This document shows, one piece after another, positions 31,328 through 40,783 of a stretch of DNA of 64,000 bases. Origin of the DNA: an uncultured Kordiimonas sp. Its GTDB lineage: Bacteria; Pseudomonadota; Alphaproteobacteria; Sphingomonadales; Kordiimonadaceae. Position numbers and translations under genes: made by a program. Every line of letters begins with the position of its first letter. Positions within the stretch are counted from its first letter, which is position 1. The stretch lies in NCBI GenBank assembly GCA_947503625.1, contig CANNEK010000003.1, positions 1 through 64,000 of the forward strand. Reading direction: 5' to 3'. The notes below the pieces were generated by a model. It was not told the origin of the DNA. It saw only the letters and a list, made by a program, of their open reading frames with translations, and did no database searches.

Positions 31328-32845
31328 CTATTCGTCGGTTGTTAATCGAAGTGGAATATGAACCGTGTTGCCGCGAAGATTGACAAGGATCAGAACGCGC
31401 TCGCGTCCCGCATCAATCGCTTCGTCGAACAAGTCCACAACCTCGCTGGGGCTGTCCACCCGTTGTTGATTAACCCGCACGATAACAGCACCTGCACGAA
31501 TACCCGCGCGATACGCTGCACTGCGACGAGATACTCTCAGCACCGCAACGCCAGCGACATCTTCATCAAGCTCGTAACGTTGGCGCAAGCTGTCATTCAG
31601 CGGTGCCAACTCCATTCCTTCGGTCAACTCACGATCAGAGTCACTACGCCGACGATTGTTTTCGCCGTCTTCTTCCTCTTCATCGTTACCAAGAAGAGCA
31701 AGTTCATCAGGGAGTGCACCTGTCCGAACCGAAACAGTCCGCCGCTCGCCATTGCGAACAATCTCCACATCAACTGCCTTATCTATTGATGTGCGCTTCA
31801 CAAGGTTACTCAGGCTCCGTTGGTCAATCACCTTCTTGCCGTCCCACTCGGTGATAATATCGCCTTCTTGCAATTGAGCGGCTTGGGCAGGGCTGTCAGG
31901 TTCTACACGGGTTACCATCGCGCCATCCCTGATATCCAGACCAAGGGTCTCTGCAATTTCTTCAGTTAGGGGCTGAATACCAACACCGAGCCAGCCGCGG
32001 CGAACCTTGCCAAACTCCTGCAATTGCTCAACAACATTTTTGGCATGATTGGACGGAATCGAAAAACCAATACCAACATTGCCGCCGGACGGTGAGAAGA
32101 TAGCTGTATTAACACCAACGACCTCACCCTGCATGTTAAAGAGCGGGCCGCCTGAATTACCTCGGTTTATTGACGCATCAGTTTGGATAAAATCAACATC
32201 ATTGGCATTGCCAATGTTCCGGTTGCGAGCGGAAATAATCCCGGCAGTAACAGTGCCATTCTGGCCAAAAGGGTTACCAATGGCAATTACCCAGTCACCA
32301 ATACGGGTACTCTCATCATCACCCCACTCCACAGCAGGGAAATCATCGCCGTTTTCATGATTGATTTTAAGAACGGCAAGGTCAGACAAGGCATCGCGCC
32401 CCAGGACTTCGGCCGTATATTCGCTACGATCAGGGAACGAAACTGTTATTTCATCAGCGTCTTCCACCACATGATTATTGGTGATGACGATACCTGAACT
32501 ATCAATAACGAAACCAGACCCGAGAGACCGTGCCTGCCGTGGCTCTTCTTCCTGCTCGAAGCGATCCCGGAACTGCTCCCAAAACTCTTCAAATGGCATG
32601 CCTTCAGGAATCTGGGGCATTCGGCGATTTCCGCCACGCGCTCGAACCGTTTGCACCGTTGAGATATTAACCACAGCTGGGGACAGGGTTTCAACAAGGT
32701 CTGCAAACGTGTCAGGCCGGTCGTCAGCGCGAACCTCTGGCATCGCAATTACAGCCAGTGCAGCAATCAAAAAGCCAGTTAGTAAAGCTTTCATCGGCCA
32801 TGCGATAGCTCGCTGGTCAATTGTTTTTGTCAAGTAAGTGCGCAA
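31328..32845 (-). CDS. degP: Do/HtrA-family periplasmic serine protease
   Basis: GSGFVIDSSGIVITNNHVVEDADEI, DASINRGNSGGPLFN, two PDZ domains. Confidence 0.93.
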   Translation of the reverse strand: MRTYLTKTIDQRAIAWPMKALLTGFLIAALAVIAMPEVRADDRPDTFADLVETLSPAVVNISTVQTVRARGGNRRMPQIPEGMPFEEFWEQFRDRFEQEEEPRQARSLGSGFVIDSSGIVITNNHVVEDADEITVSFPDRSEYTAEVLGRDALSDLAVLKINHENGDDFPAVEWGDDESTRIGDWVIAIGNPFGQNGTVTAGIISARNRNIGNANDVDFIQTDASINRGNSGGPLFNMQGEVVGVNTAIFSPSGGNVGIGFSIPSNHAKNVVEQLQEFGKVRRGWLGVGIQPLTEEIAETLGLDIRDGAMVTRVEPDSPAQAAQLQEGDIITEWDGKKVIDQRSLSNLVKRTSIDKAVDVEIVRNGERRTVSVRTGALPDELALLGNDEEEEDGENNRRRSDSDRELTEGMELAPLNDSLRQRYELDEDVAGVAVLRVSRRSAAYRAGIRAGAVIVRVNQQRVDSPSEVVDLFDEAIDAGRERVLILVNLRGNTVHIPLRLTTDE

Positions 32846-32906
32846 TGCACCTCTCCTTTATTGTTAACTCGTTACTCTAGTTGTACTGCGGCGGACCGAA
32901 AAAAGA

Positions 32907-33101
32907 TCACACACTTCGTACGAGCCATACAATGGCTACACCAATCGCCGCCATGGTCAAGCCCATGCGCCGCAGCTTTGCGGCGGGTTGTTCAAGCATT
33001 GCGATAAGCAGCGCTTTCATCCCCGAGGGCAAAAGAGCATAGGCCACGCCCTCAATGAAAAGAGCGAGGCCTATGCCAATGATTAATAGCGACCAGTCCA
33101 A
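32907..33101 (-). CDS. DUF2065 small membrane protein
   Basis: 65-aa two-TM protein between hflC and degP, usual DUF2065 position. Confidence 0.75.
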   Translation of the reverse strand: MDWSLLIIGIGLALFIEGVAYALLPSGMKALLIAMLEQPAAKLRRMGLTMAAIGVAIVWLVRSV

Positions 33102-33128
33102 AACAGCCCTTAACTGCTACAGGTTAAT

Positions 33129-34004
33129 CTAGTTATTTTTCTCGCCTTTGGAATTCACGAACAACTTGAAGAATTCACTATCCGGTGAAAGGATAAGCCG
33201 GGTATCGTCGCTCCCAAGGGCGGCCTTGTATGCCTGCATGGTACGATAGAACTCGAAAAAGTCTTCGTCCTTACCAAAAGCTTCAGCAAAAATCTTGACC
33301 GCTCGACCATCCGCTTCACCACGAATAATTTGTGATTGACGTTCAGCGTTGGCAATCAAAACAGCTTCCTGCCTGTCTGCATCCGACGTGATTTTCACCG
33401 CGTCCCGCTTGCCCTCAGCGCGCTTCTCAGCGGCTTCTTGCTGGCGTTCGGTTTGCATACGCTGAAAAATCGCCTGACTGTTCTGAGGTGGCAAATCAAC
33501 CCGTTTCAACCGGACATCTACCACTTCAAGGCCGATGGAGGCAGCGCGCTGGTTTGTCAGTTCGCTGATTTGGCCCATCAGGTTTGCCCGCTGGCCAGAA
33601 ACAATGTTTTGCATTGGTTCACTGGCAAGAACATCTCGAACTGTTGAGACCATAATACCTTCCAGTAAATCGCTCGCAATACGATCTGTGGCGGCCGCCT
33701 GATAACGCTTCAGCGGATCAACAACTTTATAACGGGCAAAACTGTCCACCAGAATACGGCGTTGATCGCTCGCCAACACTTCTTGAGGGCGAATATCAAG
33801 GCTCAGAATACGTTTGTCGATAAAGATAACCTGTTCAACGATCGGCAACTTGAAATGCAGACCAGGTTCCGGAACTGTCCGCTTGGGCTCACCAAATTGA
33901 ACAACAAGCGCTTGTTCGCGCTCACTAACAATATAAAGGCTGCTTGCACCAACAAAGAAGATGAGGGCCAGAGATATAAGGCCGGCTATTGCTTTAGCAT
34001 TCAT
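33129..34004 (-). CDS. hflC: HflC protease modulator
   Basis: SPFH protein: SEREQALVVQFGEPKRTVPEPGLHFKLPIVEQVIFIDKRIL. Confidence 0.94.
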   Translation of the reverse strand: MNAKAIAGLISLALIFFVGASSLYIVSEREQALVVQFGEPKRTVPEPGLHFKLPIVEQVIFIDKRILSLDIRPQEVLASDQRRILVDSFARYKVVDPLKRYQAAATDRIASDLLEGIMVSTVRDVLASEPMQNIVSGQRANLMGQISELTNQRAASIGLEVVDVRLKRVDLPPQNSQAIFQRMQTERQQEAAEKRAEGKRDAVKITSDADRQEAVLIANAERQSQIIRGEADGRAVKIFAEAFGKDEDFFEFYRTMQAYKAALGSDDTRLILSPDSEFFKLFVNSKGEKNN

Positions 34005-34006
34005 GG

Positions 34007-35083
34007 CTATTCTCCCTCTTTTTTCGTTTTGTTGAGTTCAGTGAGCGGCAGATAAGGCACAACACCCGACCCGGCCTCGCCATCAAGAATGATCTTATCC
34101 ATCCCGGAAAGAATTTGCTCCATGGTTTCCAGATAAATTCGCTTCCTTGTTACGTCTTTAGCGGCAACATACTCATTGTAAACGGAAGTGAACCGAGCTG
34201 CTTCACCTTCGGCCCTTGCAACCGTTTGGGCACGATAAGCTTCAGCCTGTTGAAGCATCCGCTCAGCCTCGCCCTGCGCCCGGGGAATGACCTCGTTTGC
34301 GTACCGTGCAGCTTCGTTTCGAGACCTTTGCTGATCTGCCTCGGCACGCTGCACGTCAAGGAAAGCGTCTTTCACAGCTTCCGGTGCTTCGGATTCGATG
34401 ATCTGAACCCTTAGAACACGAACACCACTTTCATAGCTGTCCAGCGTCGTAATGATCTGCTCTAGCGCTTGTTGCTGGATCTGCTCCCTAGCGGTTGTAA
34501 TGATTGGCACAATCCGGTTCTTGCCAACGATCTCACGCATCACACTTTCAGATACAGATTTGATGGTCCCTTCCGGGTCCCGCAATTTAAAGAGATAGTT
34601 GCCGAGGTCTTTGATTTGCCAAACAACATTAAAACGAACATCAACGATGTTTTCATCCTGGGTCAGCATCAGGCTTTCATCAAGGCCACCGGCACGACGA
34701 GAGGCAGAACCGTTGGTACCAATCGAGATGGTTTTTTCGTCGGTGACACCTCGTACTTCAACAGTTTCCACAGGATAAGGTAAATGCCAATGCAGGCCGG
34801 GGTCAGACAAAATTGTCCGTTCCCCAAACCGGAGAACTACACCCTGCTCATTGGGTTCAACCCGGTAGAAACCGCTGAGCAACCAGAATGTGATTGCCAC
34901 CAGTATCAACATCAACACCCCGCCTTTGCCGCCTGGAAGTGCATTTTTGAGCTTCTCCTGGCCCTTGCGGATTACTTCATCAATATTCGGCTCATTGCCG
35001 CCGCCGCGGCCACCACCACCACGTTGGCCATTCCCCCATGGATTGTTGGGGCGGTCGCCGTCTCCATTATTCTGCCAGGGCAT
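34007..35083 (-). CDS. hflK: HflK protease modulator
   Basis: RVEPNEQGVVLRFGERTILSDPGLHWHLPYPVETVEV; adjacent to hflC. Confidence 0.94.
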   Translation of the reverse strand: MPWQNNGDGDRPNNPWGNGQRGGGGRGGGNEPNIDEVIRKGQEKLKNALPGGKGGVLMLILVAITFWLLSGFYRVEPNEQGVVLRFGERTILSDPGLHWHLPYPVETVEVRGVTDEKTISIGTNGSASRRAGGLDESLMLTQDENIVDVRFNVVWQIKDLGNYLFKLRDPEGTIKSVSESVMREIVGKNRIVPIITTAREQIQQQALEQIITTLDSYESGVRVLRVQIIESEAPEAVKDAFLDVQRAEADQQRSRNEAARYANEVIPRAQGEAERMLQQAEAYRAQTVARAEGEAARFTSVYNEYVAAKDVTRKRIYLETMEQILSGMDKIILDGEAGSGVVPYLPLTELNKTKKEGE

Positions 35084-35246
35084 ACTTTACTCCTTCCGGC
35101 GTCACGAACGTGACTTTCTTCGCAGGCTTCCTATATAGAAAGCCTGTGTATTGAATAGCTATATATGGTAGGGACACCCCGCCTGCAATGATGTAACGCC
35201 AAATTCCACGACATTTGCGATGAAAATAGAGTTTAGAGGGCGATTT

Positions 35247-36350
35247 ATGGAACAAAACTTAAAACAAATGGTGCAAAAGTCGCTCGAATCCTTCACTGCC
35301 CCCGGACGCGACCGGAATATCGTCGAAGAAGGCAATGTGAGTGCTGTGATTGTTGACAAGGATCAGGTCGGTGTCGTGCTCGACTTTGGAGATGCCCTGC
35401 CCGATGACATCGGCAGTTTTCGCAGCGAAATCGAACTGTCGCTCAAAAAGCTGACAGGCGTAGTTTCGGCGAATGTGGTAGTGACGTCTTCGTCCAAAAA
35501 ACCACGAAACCCCACAATTGAACCGGAGGGGGCGAGGCAGGTCAAGCCAGTTCCAACTCTGGCCCCTGCCCCGAAAGCACCACCAACACCAACGGAAATT
35601 CCCGGCGTTAAACACATTGTTGCCGTGGCGAGCGGCAAAGGTGGTGTCGGCAAATCCACCACATCGATCAATCTGGCTTTAGCTCTCAAAGAGAGCGGGC
35701 TAAGCGTCGGCGTTCTGGATGCCGACATTTTTGGCCCATCGCTGCCAATGTTGGCTGGACTCGACGCCAAACCGGAAACCAAAGACAAAATCATTCAACC
35801 TCTCGTAGCTCACGGTTTGAAGTTAATGTCGATTGGCTTTTTGATTGATGTAGACCAGCCCGTGGTCTGGAGAGGTCCGCGCGTTATGGGAGCAACGCAG
35901 CAGCTTCTCAGAGATGTTGCCTGGGGACCACTGGATGTCCTGATCGTTGATATGCCACCCGGCACAGGCGATGTGCAGCTTACCATGGTGCAGCAAGCTC
36001 CTCTTACCGGAGCTGTTATCGTGTCCACGCCCCAGGATCTTGCGTTGATCGATGCACGTAAAGGTTTGGCAATGTTTCAGAAGGTAAACGTGCCTATCCT
36101 GGGAATTGTTGAAAACATGACCAGTTTCCTCTGCCCGCACTGCGGCGGGGAAAGCCACATTTTTGGTCACGGCGGCGCTGAAGAAACAGCAGAAAACCTT
36201 GGCTGTGAGTTTTTGGGTGGCATACCACTTGAAATGGCAGTGCGCGCCAGCGCGGACGGCGGCGTCCCTTTAATGACCCAACAGACAGACAGCAGCGCAA
36301 AAAGCGCCTATGTAAAAATTGCAAAAAGAATTGCCGAAAAAATGTCGTGA
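35247..36350 (+). CDS. Mrp/ApbC-type iron-sulfur carrier P-loop ATPase
   Basis: VASGKGGVGKSTTSINLALALKESGLSVGVLDADIFGPSLPML; CPHCGGESHIFG. Confidence 0.92.
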   Translation: MEQNLKQMVQKSLESFTAPGRDRNIVEEGNVSAVIVDKDQVGVVLDFGDALPDDIGSFRSEIELSLKKLTGVVSANVVVTSSSKKPRNPTIEPEGARQVKPVPTLAPAPKAPPTPTEIPGVKHIVAVASGKGGVGKSTTSINLALALKESGLSVGVLDADIFGPSLPMLAGLDAKPETKDKIIQPLVAHGLKLMSIGFLIDVDQPVVWRGPRVMGATQQLLRDVAWGPLDVLIVDMPPGTGDVQLTMVQQAPLTGAVIVSTPQDLALIDARKGLAMFQKVNVPILGIVENMTSFLCPHCGGESHIFGHGGAEETAENLGCEFLGGIPLEMAVRASADGGVPLMTQQTDSSAKSAYVKIAKRIAEKMS

Positions 36351-36354
36351 GGCT

Positions 36355-36840
36355 TTAAAGTATCCGGTCATAAGTAACGAATGCGAATGCGGGTTGCGCA
36401 CCTTCCGCCGGATGTTCTTCCCGCGATACTTCTCGCCAGTTCTGCAATTCCAGTTCAGGGAAAAAAGTATCGCCCCCTATGGATAGGGAGACTTCAGTCA
36501 CATACAATCTATCCGCCGAAGGTAGCATATCCCTGTATATTTGGGCCCCTCCAATCACCATAGCCTCATCGACATCGACGAGTGCCGCGATCGCATCAAG
36601 AGGCGCATGGAACACTTCAACACCGTTGGCAGACCAGCTCCGATCACGTGTAATCACCAAATTGCGGCGTCCAGGCAAAGGCCGCCCAATCGATTCGAAC
36701 GTTTTGCGGCCCATAATCATGGGCTTGCCCATGGTGACCGACTTGAAGTGTTTGAGGTCCTCGGGCAAATGCCAAGGCAGGCGATTATCAATCCCGATGA
36801 CATTGTTGTCAGCCATTGCAACGATAAGGGATAGTTTCAT
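36355..36840 (-). CDS. folA: Dihydrofolate reductase
   Basis: SLIVAMADNNVIGIDNRLPWHLPEDLKHFKSVTMGKPMIMGRKTFESIGRPLPGR. Confidence 0.96.
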   Translation of the reverse strand: MKLSLIVAMADNNVIGIDNRLPWHLPEDLKHFKSVTMGKPMIMGRKTFESIGRPLPGRRNLVITRDRSWSANGVEVFHAPLDAIAALVDVDEAMVIGGAQIYRDMLPSADRLYVTEVSLSIGGDTFFPELELQNWREVSREEHPAEGAQPAFAFVTYDRIL

Positions 36841-36849
36841 GAAACGCTC

Positions 36850-38748
36850 CTAGATGAGCGCGCCATCATCTTCGTCGCCCGAAGCCTCGTCAAGTGGTAG
36901 TTGAACCCGAATAGTTGTTCCAACATTTTGAATGCTGCGCACACTGATCATTCCATCCATCCGGTCCACCAGTTCACGACATATTGCCAACCCCAGACCA
37001 ACACCACCATGCCGGCGTGAATGTGTCGTATCCAACTGGGTAAAACGGTCGAACAAAACAGCTTGCTTGTCCTCCGGGATGCCTATCCCGGTATCTTGCA
37101 CCTCTAATATCCAGCCCGCAGCGCCATTCTTGAATGCTTTGACATGCATGCGGATGGTAACAGAGCCATGTTTCGTGAATTTGATCGCATTGGATGCCAA
37201 ATTGATCAGAACCTGCCGCAAGCGTAACTCGTCCCCCTGAATCTCCTCAGGCAGTTCTTCCGAGATGTCAAAACCAAACTTCAGTTCTTTTTCCTCGGCC
37301 TGATGCTCTAGCAGATTAACAACTCCCTGAACCAGATATCGGGGTTGAAATGGCTTTTTTTCGATATCAATCCTGCCGGCTTCCAGCTTCGCAAGGTCCA
37401 GTATATCGTTGATAATGCTTAGCAGGTGTTTCCCGCTGGTATTGATGTCATGGGCGTAGTCGGCGTAACGGCTGTCACCGATCGGTCCAAGCGTCTGTGT
37501 TTCCAATATCTCCGAAAAACCAAGAATTGCATTGAGAGGTGTTCTCAGTTCGTGGCTTATCGTGGCCAGAAACTCCGACTTGGCAAGATTAGCTGCTTCG
37601 GCGGCTTTTCTCGCCTCATCTACATCACTGTTAAGATTTTGCAGTAACTTGTAGTGGTTTTCGAGTTCCGAGTGCGCTTCTTTCAAAGCTCTGGTCCGGC
37701 GTTTTACTATTTCAACGACGCGGTTTGATCGTCGGATCTGATCATAAGCCAGGTACCCGATAATACTGGTAACAAACAGGCCGATCAGCGCCGACCTCAA
37801 GACAGCATCATAGTCAACCTCATACGCAACGGCACTTGCTCGTGCTGACATGGTCAGCCCGCCCAAACCAACATTCAATGACCTTGAATCCTCCCACTCA
37901 CCATCTGCCGGTACACTTGTACGCGACGGTGACCGGCCCACGGGGATTGCTGCATAACGCTGGCCTTCAGGTTGATTTCTCGCTGACGGCCTTACATTTT
38001 CGAAAACCACCTCACTAATAAAACGGGCGCCGGCGACACCGTCATGAGCAACCTGATCCAAATGTAGTACTTCAACTAGATACGCAGGGCCAACGGAGGA
38101 CATAAACGGATTGGCAATGACCAGGCGGCCTGATTCTGTCGCCGCTGCACTCAGGCGATCATCCGTCAGAGTAAAATCCGTCTGCCCAACGGACAGCACT
38201 TTGTCCAGCAGGGCCCTGTAGTCATCATGGTAAGCCAAATCATGTCCAATGAGCGACTTACCGCCATCTACAGACCGGTCTTTTTCTCTTACTCCGATAT
38301 ATGCAAGATAATAGTTTTCGGTTACTGAGCTGTCTGTGGATGGATCAAGTGACAACTCCTCAATTGCCGGATTCAACTCTCCAATCAGAGACGCAACACG
38401 CTGACGCGTTGCAGGGTCGTCCGCCGCAATAACCAGTAGTGTCGTGACAAAACTACTGGGGTTGATGGAAGTATAACTGTCAACAAAGTCCGCAAGTGCT
38501 CGCCCTTCAGGCTCACCAGTCAGAGTGAAAACATCAGCAAACCGATTAACTGAAGCGTTGATATCTGCGATATCTGCGGAGATATGTGTCAAAAACCTGG
38601 AAGAAGCCGCCCGAAAAGTATTTCGGGAGTCGTTTACTGCGTCCAGATAAACTTCTCGCACCGAAAAAAACGTCCCGGACAGCCCAATTCCCACGATCAA
38701 GCAGAAAAGCGTCAACTGTCGGTAACTGATTTCGCGCGTGCCAAACAC
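36850..38748 (-). CDS. Membrane sensor histidine kinase
   Basis: Two TM segments around an extracytoplasmic sensor; FLATISHELRTPLNAILGFSEIL H-box, N/G boxes (LINLASNAIKF, GVGLGLAI); no adjacent response regulator. Confidence 0.9.
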   Translation of the reverse strand: MFGTREISYRQLTLFCLIVGIGLSGTFFSVREVYLDAVNDSRNTFRAASSRFLTHISADIADINASVNRFADVFTLTGEPEGRALADFVDSYTSINPSSFVTTLLVIAADDPATRQRVASLIGELNPAIEELSLDPSTDSSVTENYYLAYIGVREKDRSVDGGKSLIGHDLAYHDDYRALLDKVLSVGQTDFTLTDDRLSAAATESGRLVIANPFMSSVGPAYLVEVLHLDQVAHDGVAGARFISEVVFENVRPSARNQPEGQRYAAIPVGRSPSRTSVPADGEWEDSRSLNVGLGGLTMSARASAVAYEVDYDAVLRSALIGLFVTSIIGYLAYDQIRRSNRVVEIVKRRTRALKEAHSELENHYKLLQNLNSDVDEARKAAEAANLAKSEFLATISHELRTPLNAILGFSEILETQTLGPIGDSRYADYAHDINTSGKHLLSIINDILDLAKLEAGRIDIEKKPFQPRYLVQGVVNLLEHQAEEKELKFGFDISEELPEEIQGDELRLRQVLINLASNAIKFTKHGSVTIRMHVKAFKNGAAGWILEVQDTGIGIPEDKQAVLFDRFTQLDTTHSRRHGGVGLGLAICRELVDRMDGMISVRSIQNVGTTIRVQLPLDEASGDEDDGALI

Positions 38749-38829
38749 GGCTTCCCCTTACTAACGTTGCCCACCAGACTTGCGTCCGAGCCAAGCCATG
38801 TCTATCGTCCGGGGAGGAGAACAGCCTGC

Positions 38830-39624
38830 TTACACAGCCACAGGGGCTTTTATCAGTGGATGGCTCTCATACCCTTCGATTCGGATATCATCACCGGTAA
38901 AAGCAAATATATTCCTAACGTCCGGATTAAGCCAAAGAGTAGGCAAAGACAGCGGTTTTCTGGATAACTGCGTATCTGCCTGTTCAAGATGGTTTGAATA
39001 CAGATGAGCGTCCCCAAACGTGTGAACGAAATCGCCAACTTCCAAGTCGCATACTTGTGCAATCATATGAGTTAAAAGAGCGTACGAGGCGATATTAAAA
39101 GGCACGCCCAGAAACACATCGGCACTGCGCTGATAAAGCTGGCAAGATAGTTTGTTGTCCGCCACATAAAACTGGAACAAACAATGGCAGGGCGGAAGAG
39201 CCATATCGTCTACATCGGCAACGTTCCAGGCGGAAACAATATGGCGACGGCTGTTTGGGTTGTCTCTCAACTGTGCAATGAGGTTTGCCAGCTGATCAAC
39301 CTTGCGACCGTCCGGTGTTGGCCAACTGCGCCACTGATGCCCATAGACAGGGCCCAGGTCGCCATTTTCATCAGCCCATTCGTCCCAGATCGACACACCA
39401 TTGTCTTTCAGGTACTTGATGTTGGTGTCACCAGCAACGAACCAAAGCAATTCATGAATAATGGATTTGAGGTGCAGCTTTTTCGTTGTTACCAGAGGGA
39501 AACCGTCTTGAAGGTTAAAACGCATCTGATATCCGAAAACACTATATGTGCCCGTACCGGTTCGGTCACCTCGATAGGAACCATTTTCCCGAATGTGTTT
39601 TAGCAAATCGAGGTATTGTTGCAT
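38830..39624 (-). CDS. thyA: Thymidylate synthase (ORF extends to 39666)
   Basis: [83 protein letters not shown]. Confidence 0.97.
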   Translation of the reverse strand: MQQYLDLLKHIRENGSYRGDRTGTGTYSVFGYQMRFNLQDGFPLVTTKKLHLKSIIHELLWFVAGDTNIKYLKDNGVSIWDEWADENGDLGPVYGHQWRSWPTPDGRKVDQLANLIAQLRDNPNSRRHIVSAWNVADVDDMALPPCHCLFQFYVADNKLSCQLYQRSADVFLGVPFNIASYALLTHMIAQVCDLEVGDFVHTFGDAHLYSNHLEQADTQLSRKPLSLPTLWLNPDVRNIFAFTGDDIRIEGYESHPLIKAPVAV

Positions 39625-39749
39625 TGAGCCCTCCGGAAACTGAAAATGCGCATTTGTGCTGTCCACAATGTTTGTGAGACATATTCAACATGTATTGCCG
39701 ACTGGCATGCTCGGTGCAACATGTTTGAACACAAAAAAGGCTAATCGCG

Positions 39750-40196
39750 TTAGAGTCTGACCTCGCGAGCAAAACGTCTCAAGTCAGCCAGGTATGTTTC
39801 AGCAAAAACACCGACAATCTTGTTTGCGTGAAGCTCTTCATATTCTTGGTGTTGTTTTAACTCCAAAAGATCGATCATCTGTTTTCGCAAACCAATTTGA
39901 CAATTATGCAAACCTAAAACTGCCATGCTCCATTTTGAGAAACATCTGTTCTCCACTGGCTCATCAAACAGCTTGATAATTCCTCTATGCCTTGAATCTG
40001 CGCTAATTCGGGCAAAACAATCATGCACTTTCGTATCCGGTCCTTCCAGCACCTGAAAAAACTGGTTTTGCTGGTACATCAACACACCTGTAACATCATC
40101 TTCTGCATTGTTTCTGCGTGCGGAGGCCAGAATTCCACTGAACGATTTTTCGTCGAAATCCGAGACGGCTGAACTGATGTAAACAAGCTGACGCAT
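39750..40196 (-). CDS. BLUF-domain (blue-light, FAD) sensor protein
   Basis: MRQLVYISSA...ARRNNAEDDVTGVLMYQQNQFFQVLEG...SRHRGIIKLFDEPVENRCFSKWSMAV with conserved Tyr, Asn, Gln, Trp and Met. Confidence 0.92.
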   Translation of the reverse strand: MRQLVYISSAVSDFDEKSFSGILASARRNNAEDDVTGVLMYQQNQFFQVLEGPDTKVHDCFARISADSRHRGIIKLFDEPVENRCFSKWSMAVLGLHNCQIGLRKQMIDLLELKQHQEYEELHANKIVGVFAETYLADLRRFAREVRL

Positions 40197-40371
40197 TATT
40201 CTTTTCTTCTATTAGTAGCACTCAGCGCTAGAGATATTCCTCAATACTATCGCTAATAGTTTAATAAAAACAACCCGGCAATCACGCGGCGGGGCCTTGA
40301 CCAGGGCAAAACAAACACTTCTTTTCAGCAAAACCCTTCTCTTTTCGAAGGATCAGCACTATGTATGGTGT

Positions 40372-40702
40372 GCTGGTTTTCCAGCTATAGCGATAAACGA
40401 CGCAGTGAGTACGTATTGCGGACCCGGGGGCAGTGCCCGGCGCCTCCACCAGGAGGGGTTAACCACATGAGTTGACCTTTGCTAATGGGGGCGAACCAGG
40501 ATCGACGTGTATCGAAAGTTGTTTGTCTTTCGCTCGGGATGGCACCGCCGTGATGGGCCACCTTAAAATAAATGCTAACGACAATGACGTCGAGTTTGCT
40601 GTTGCTGCGTAAGCAGTCATAGCTGACTACATTTATCTAAATTCCTGAGGGTTGACGCCTTCAGGTGGGGGTTGGGCCACCTAGCAACAGAACGGCCCAC
40701 TT
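40372..40702 (+). ncRNA. ssrA: Circularly permuted two-piece tmRNA (ssrA); outer ends approximate
   Basis: Acceptor piece ends CCGGG-GGCAGTG-CCCGG-CGCCTCC-ACCA (to 40451); coding piece starts GGGGGCGA (40487), CGCCTCC pairs with GGGGGCG; tag ORF GCTAACGACAATGACGTCGAGTTTGCTGTTGCTGCGTAA (40574-40612). Confidence 0.92.
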
Positions 40703-40731
40703 TCCTTTACCCAATCTCATCAAAAGACAAA

Positions 40732-40747
40732 GGGCTCCGCAGAGCCC
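40732..40747. terminator. Hairpin between ssrA and the convergent MBL gene
   Basis: GGGCTC-CGCA-GAGCCC, followed on + by CGTAACTTTT. Confidence 0.5.
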
Positions 40748-40783
40748 CGTAACTTTTATGAGTTGAGTTTTCGCGTGTCGAGC

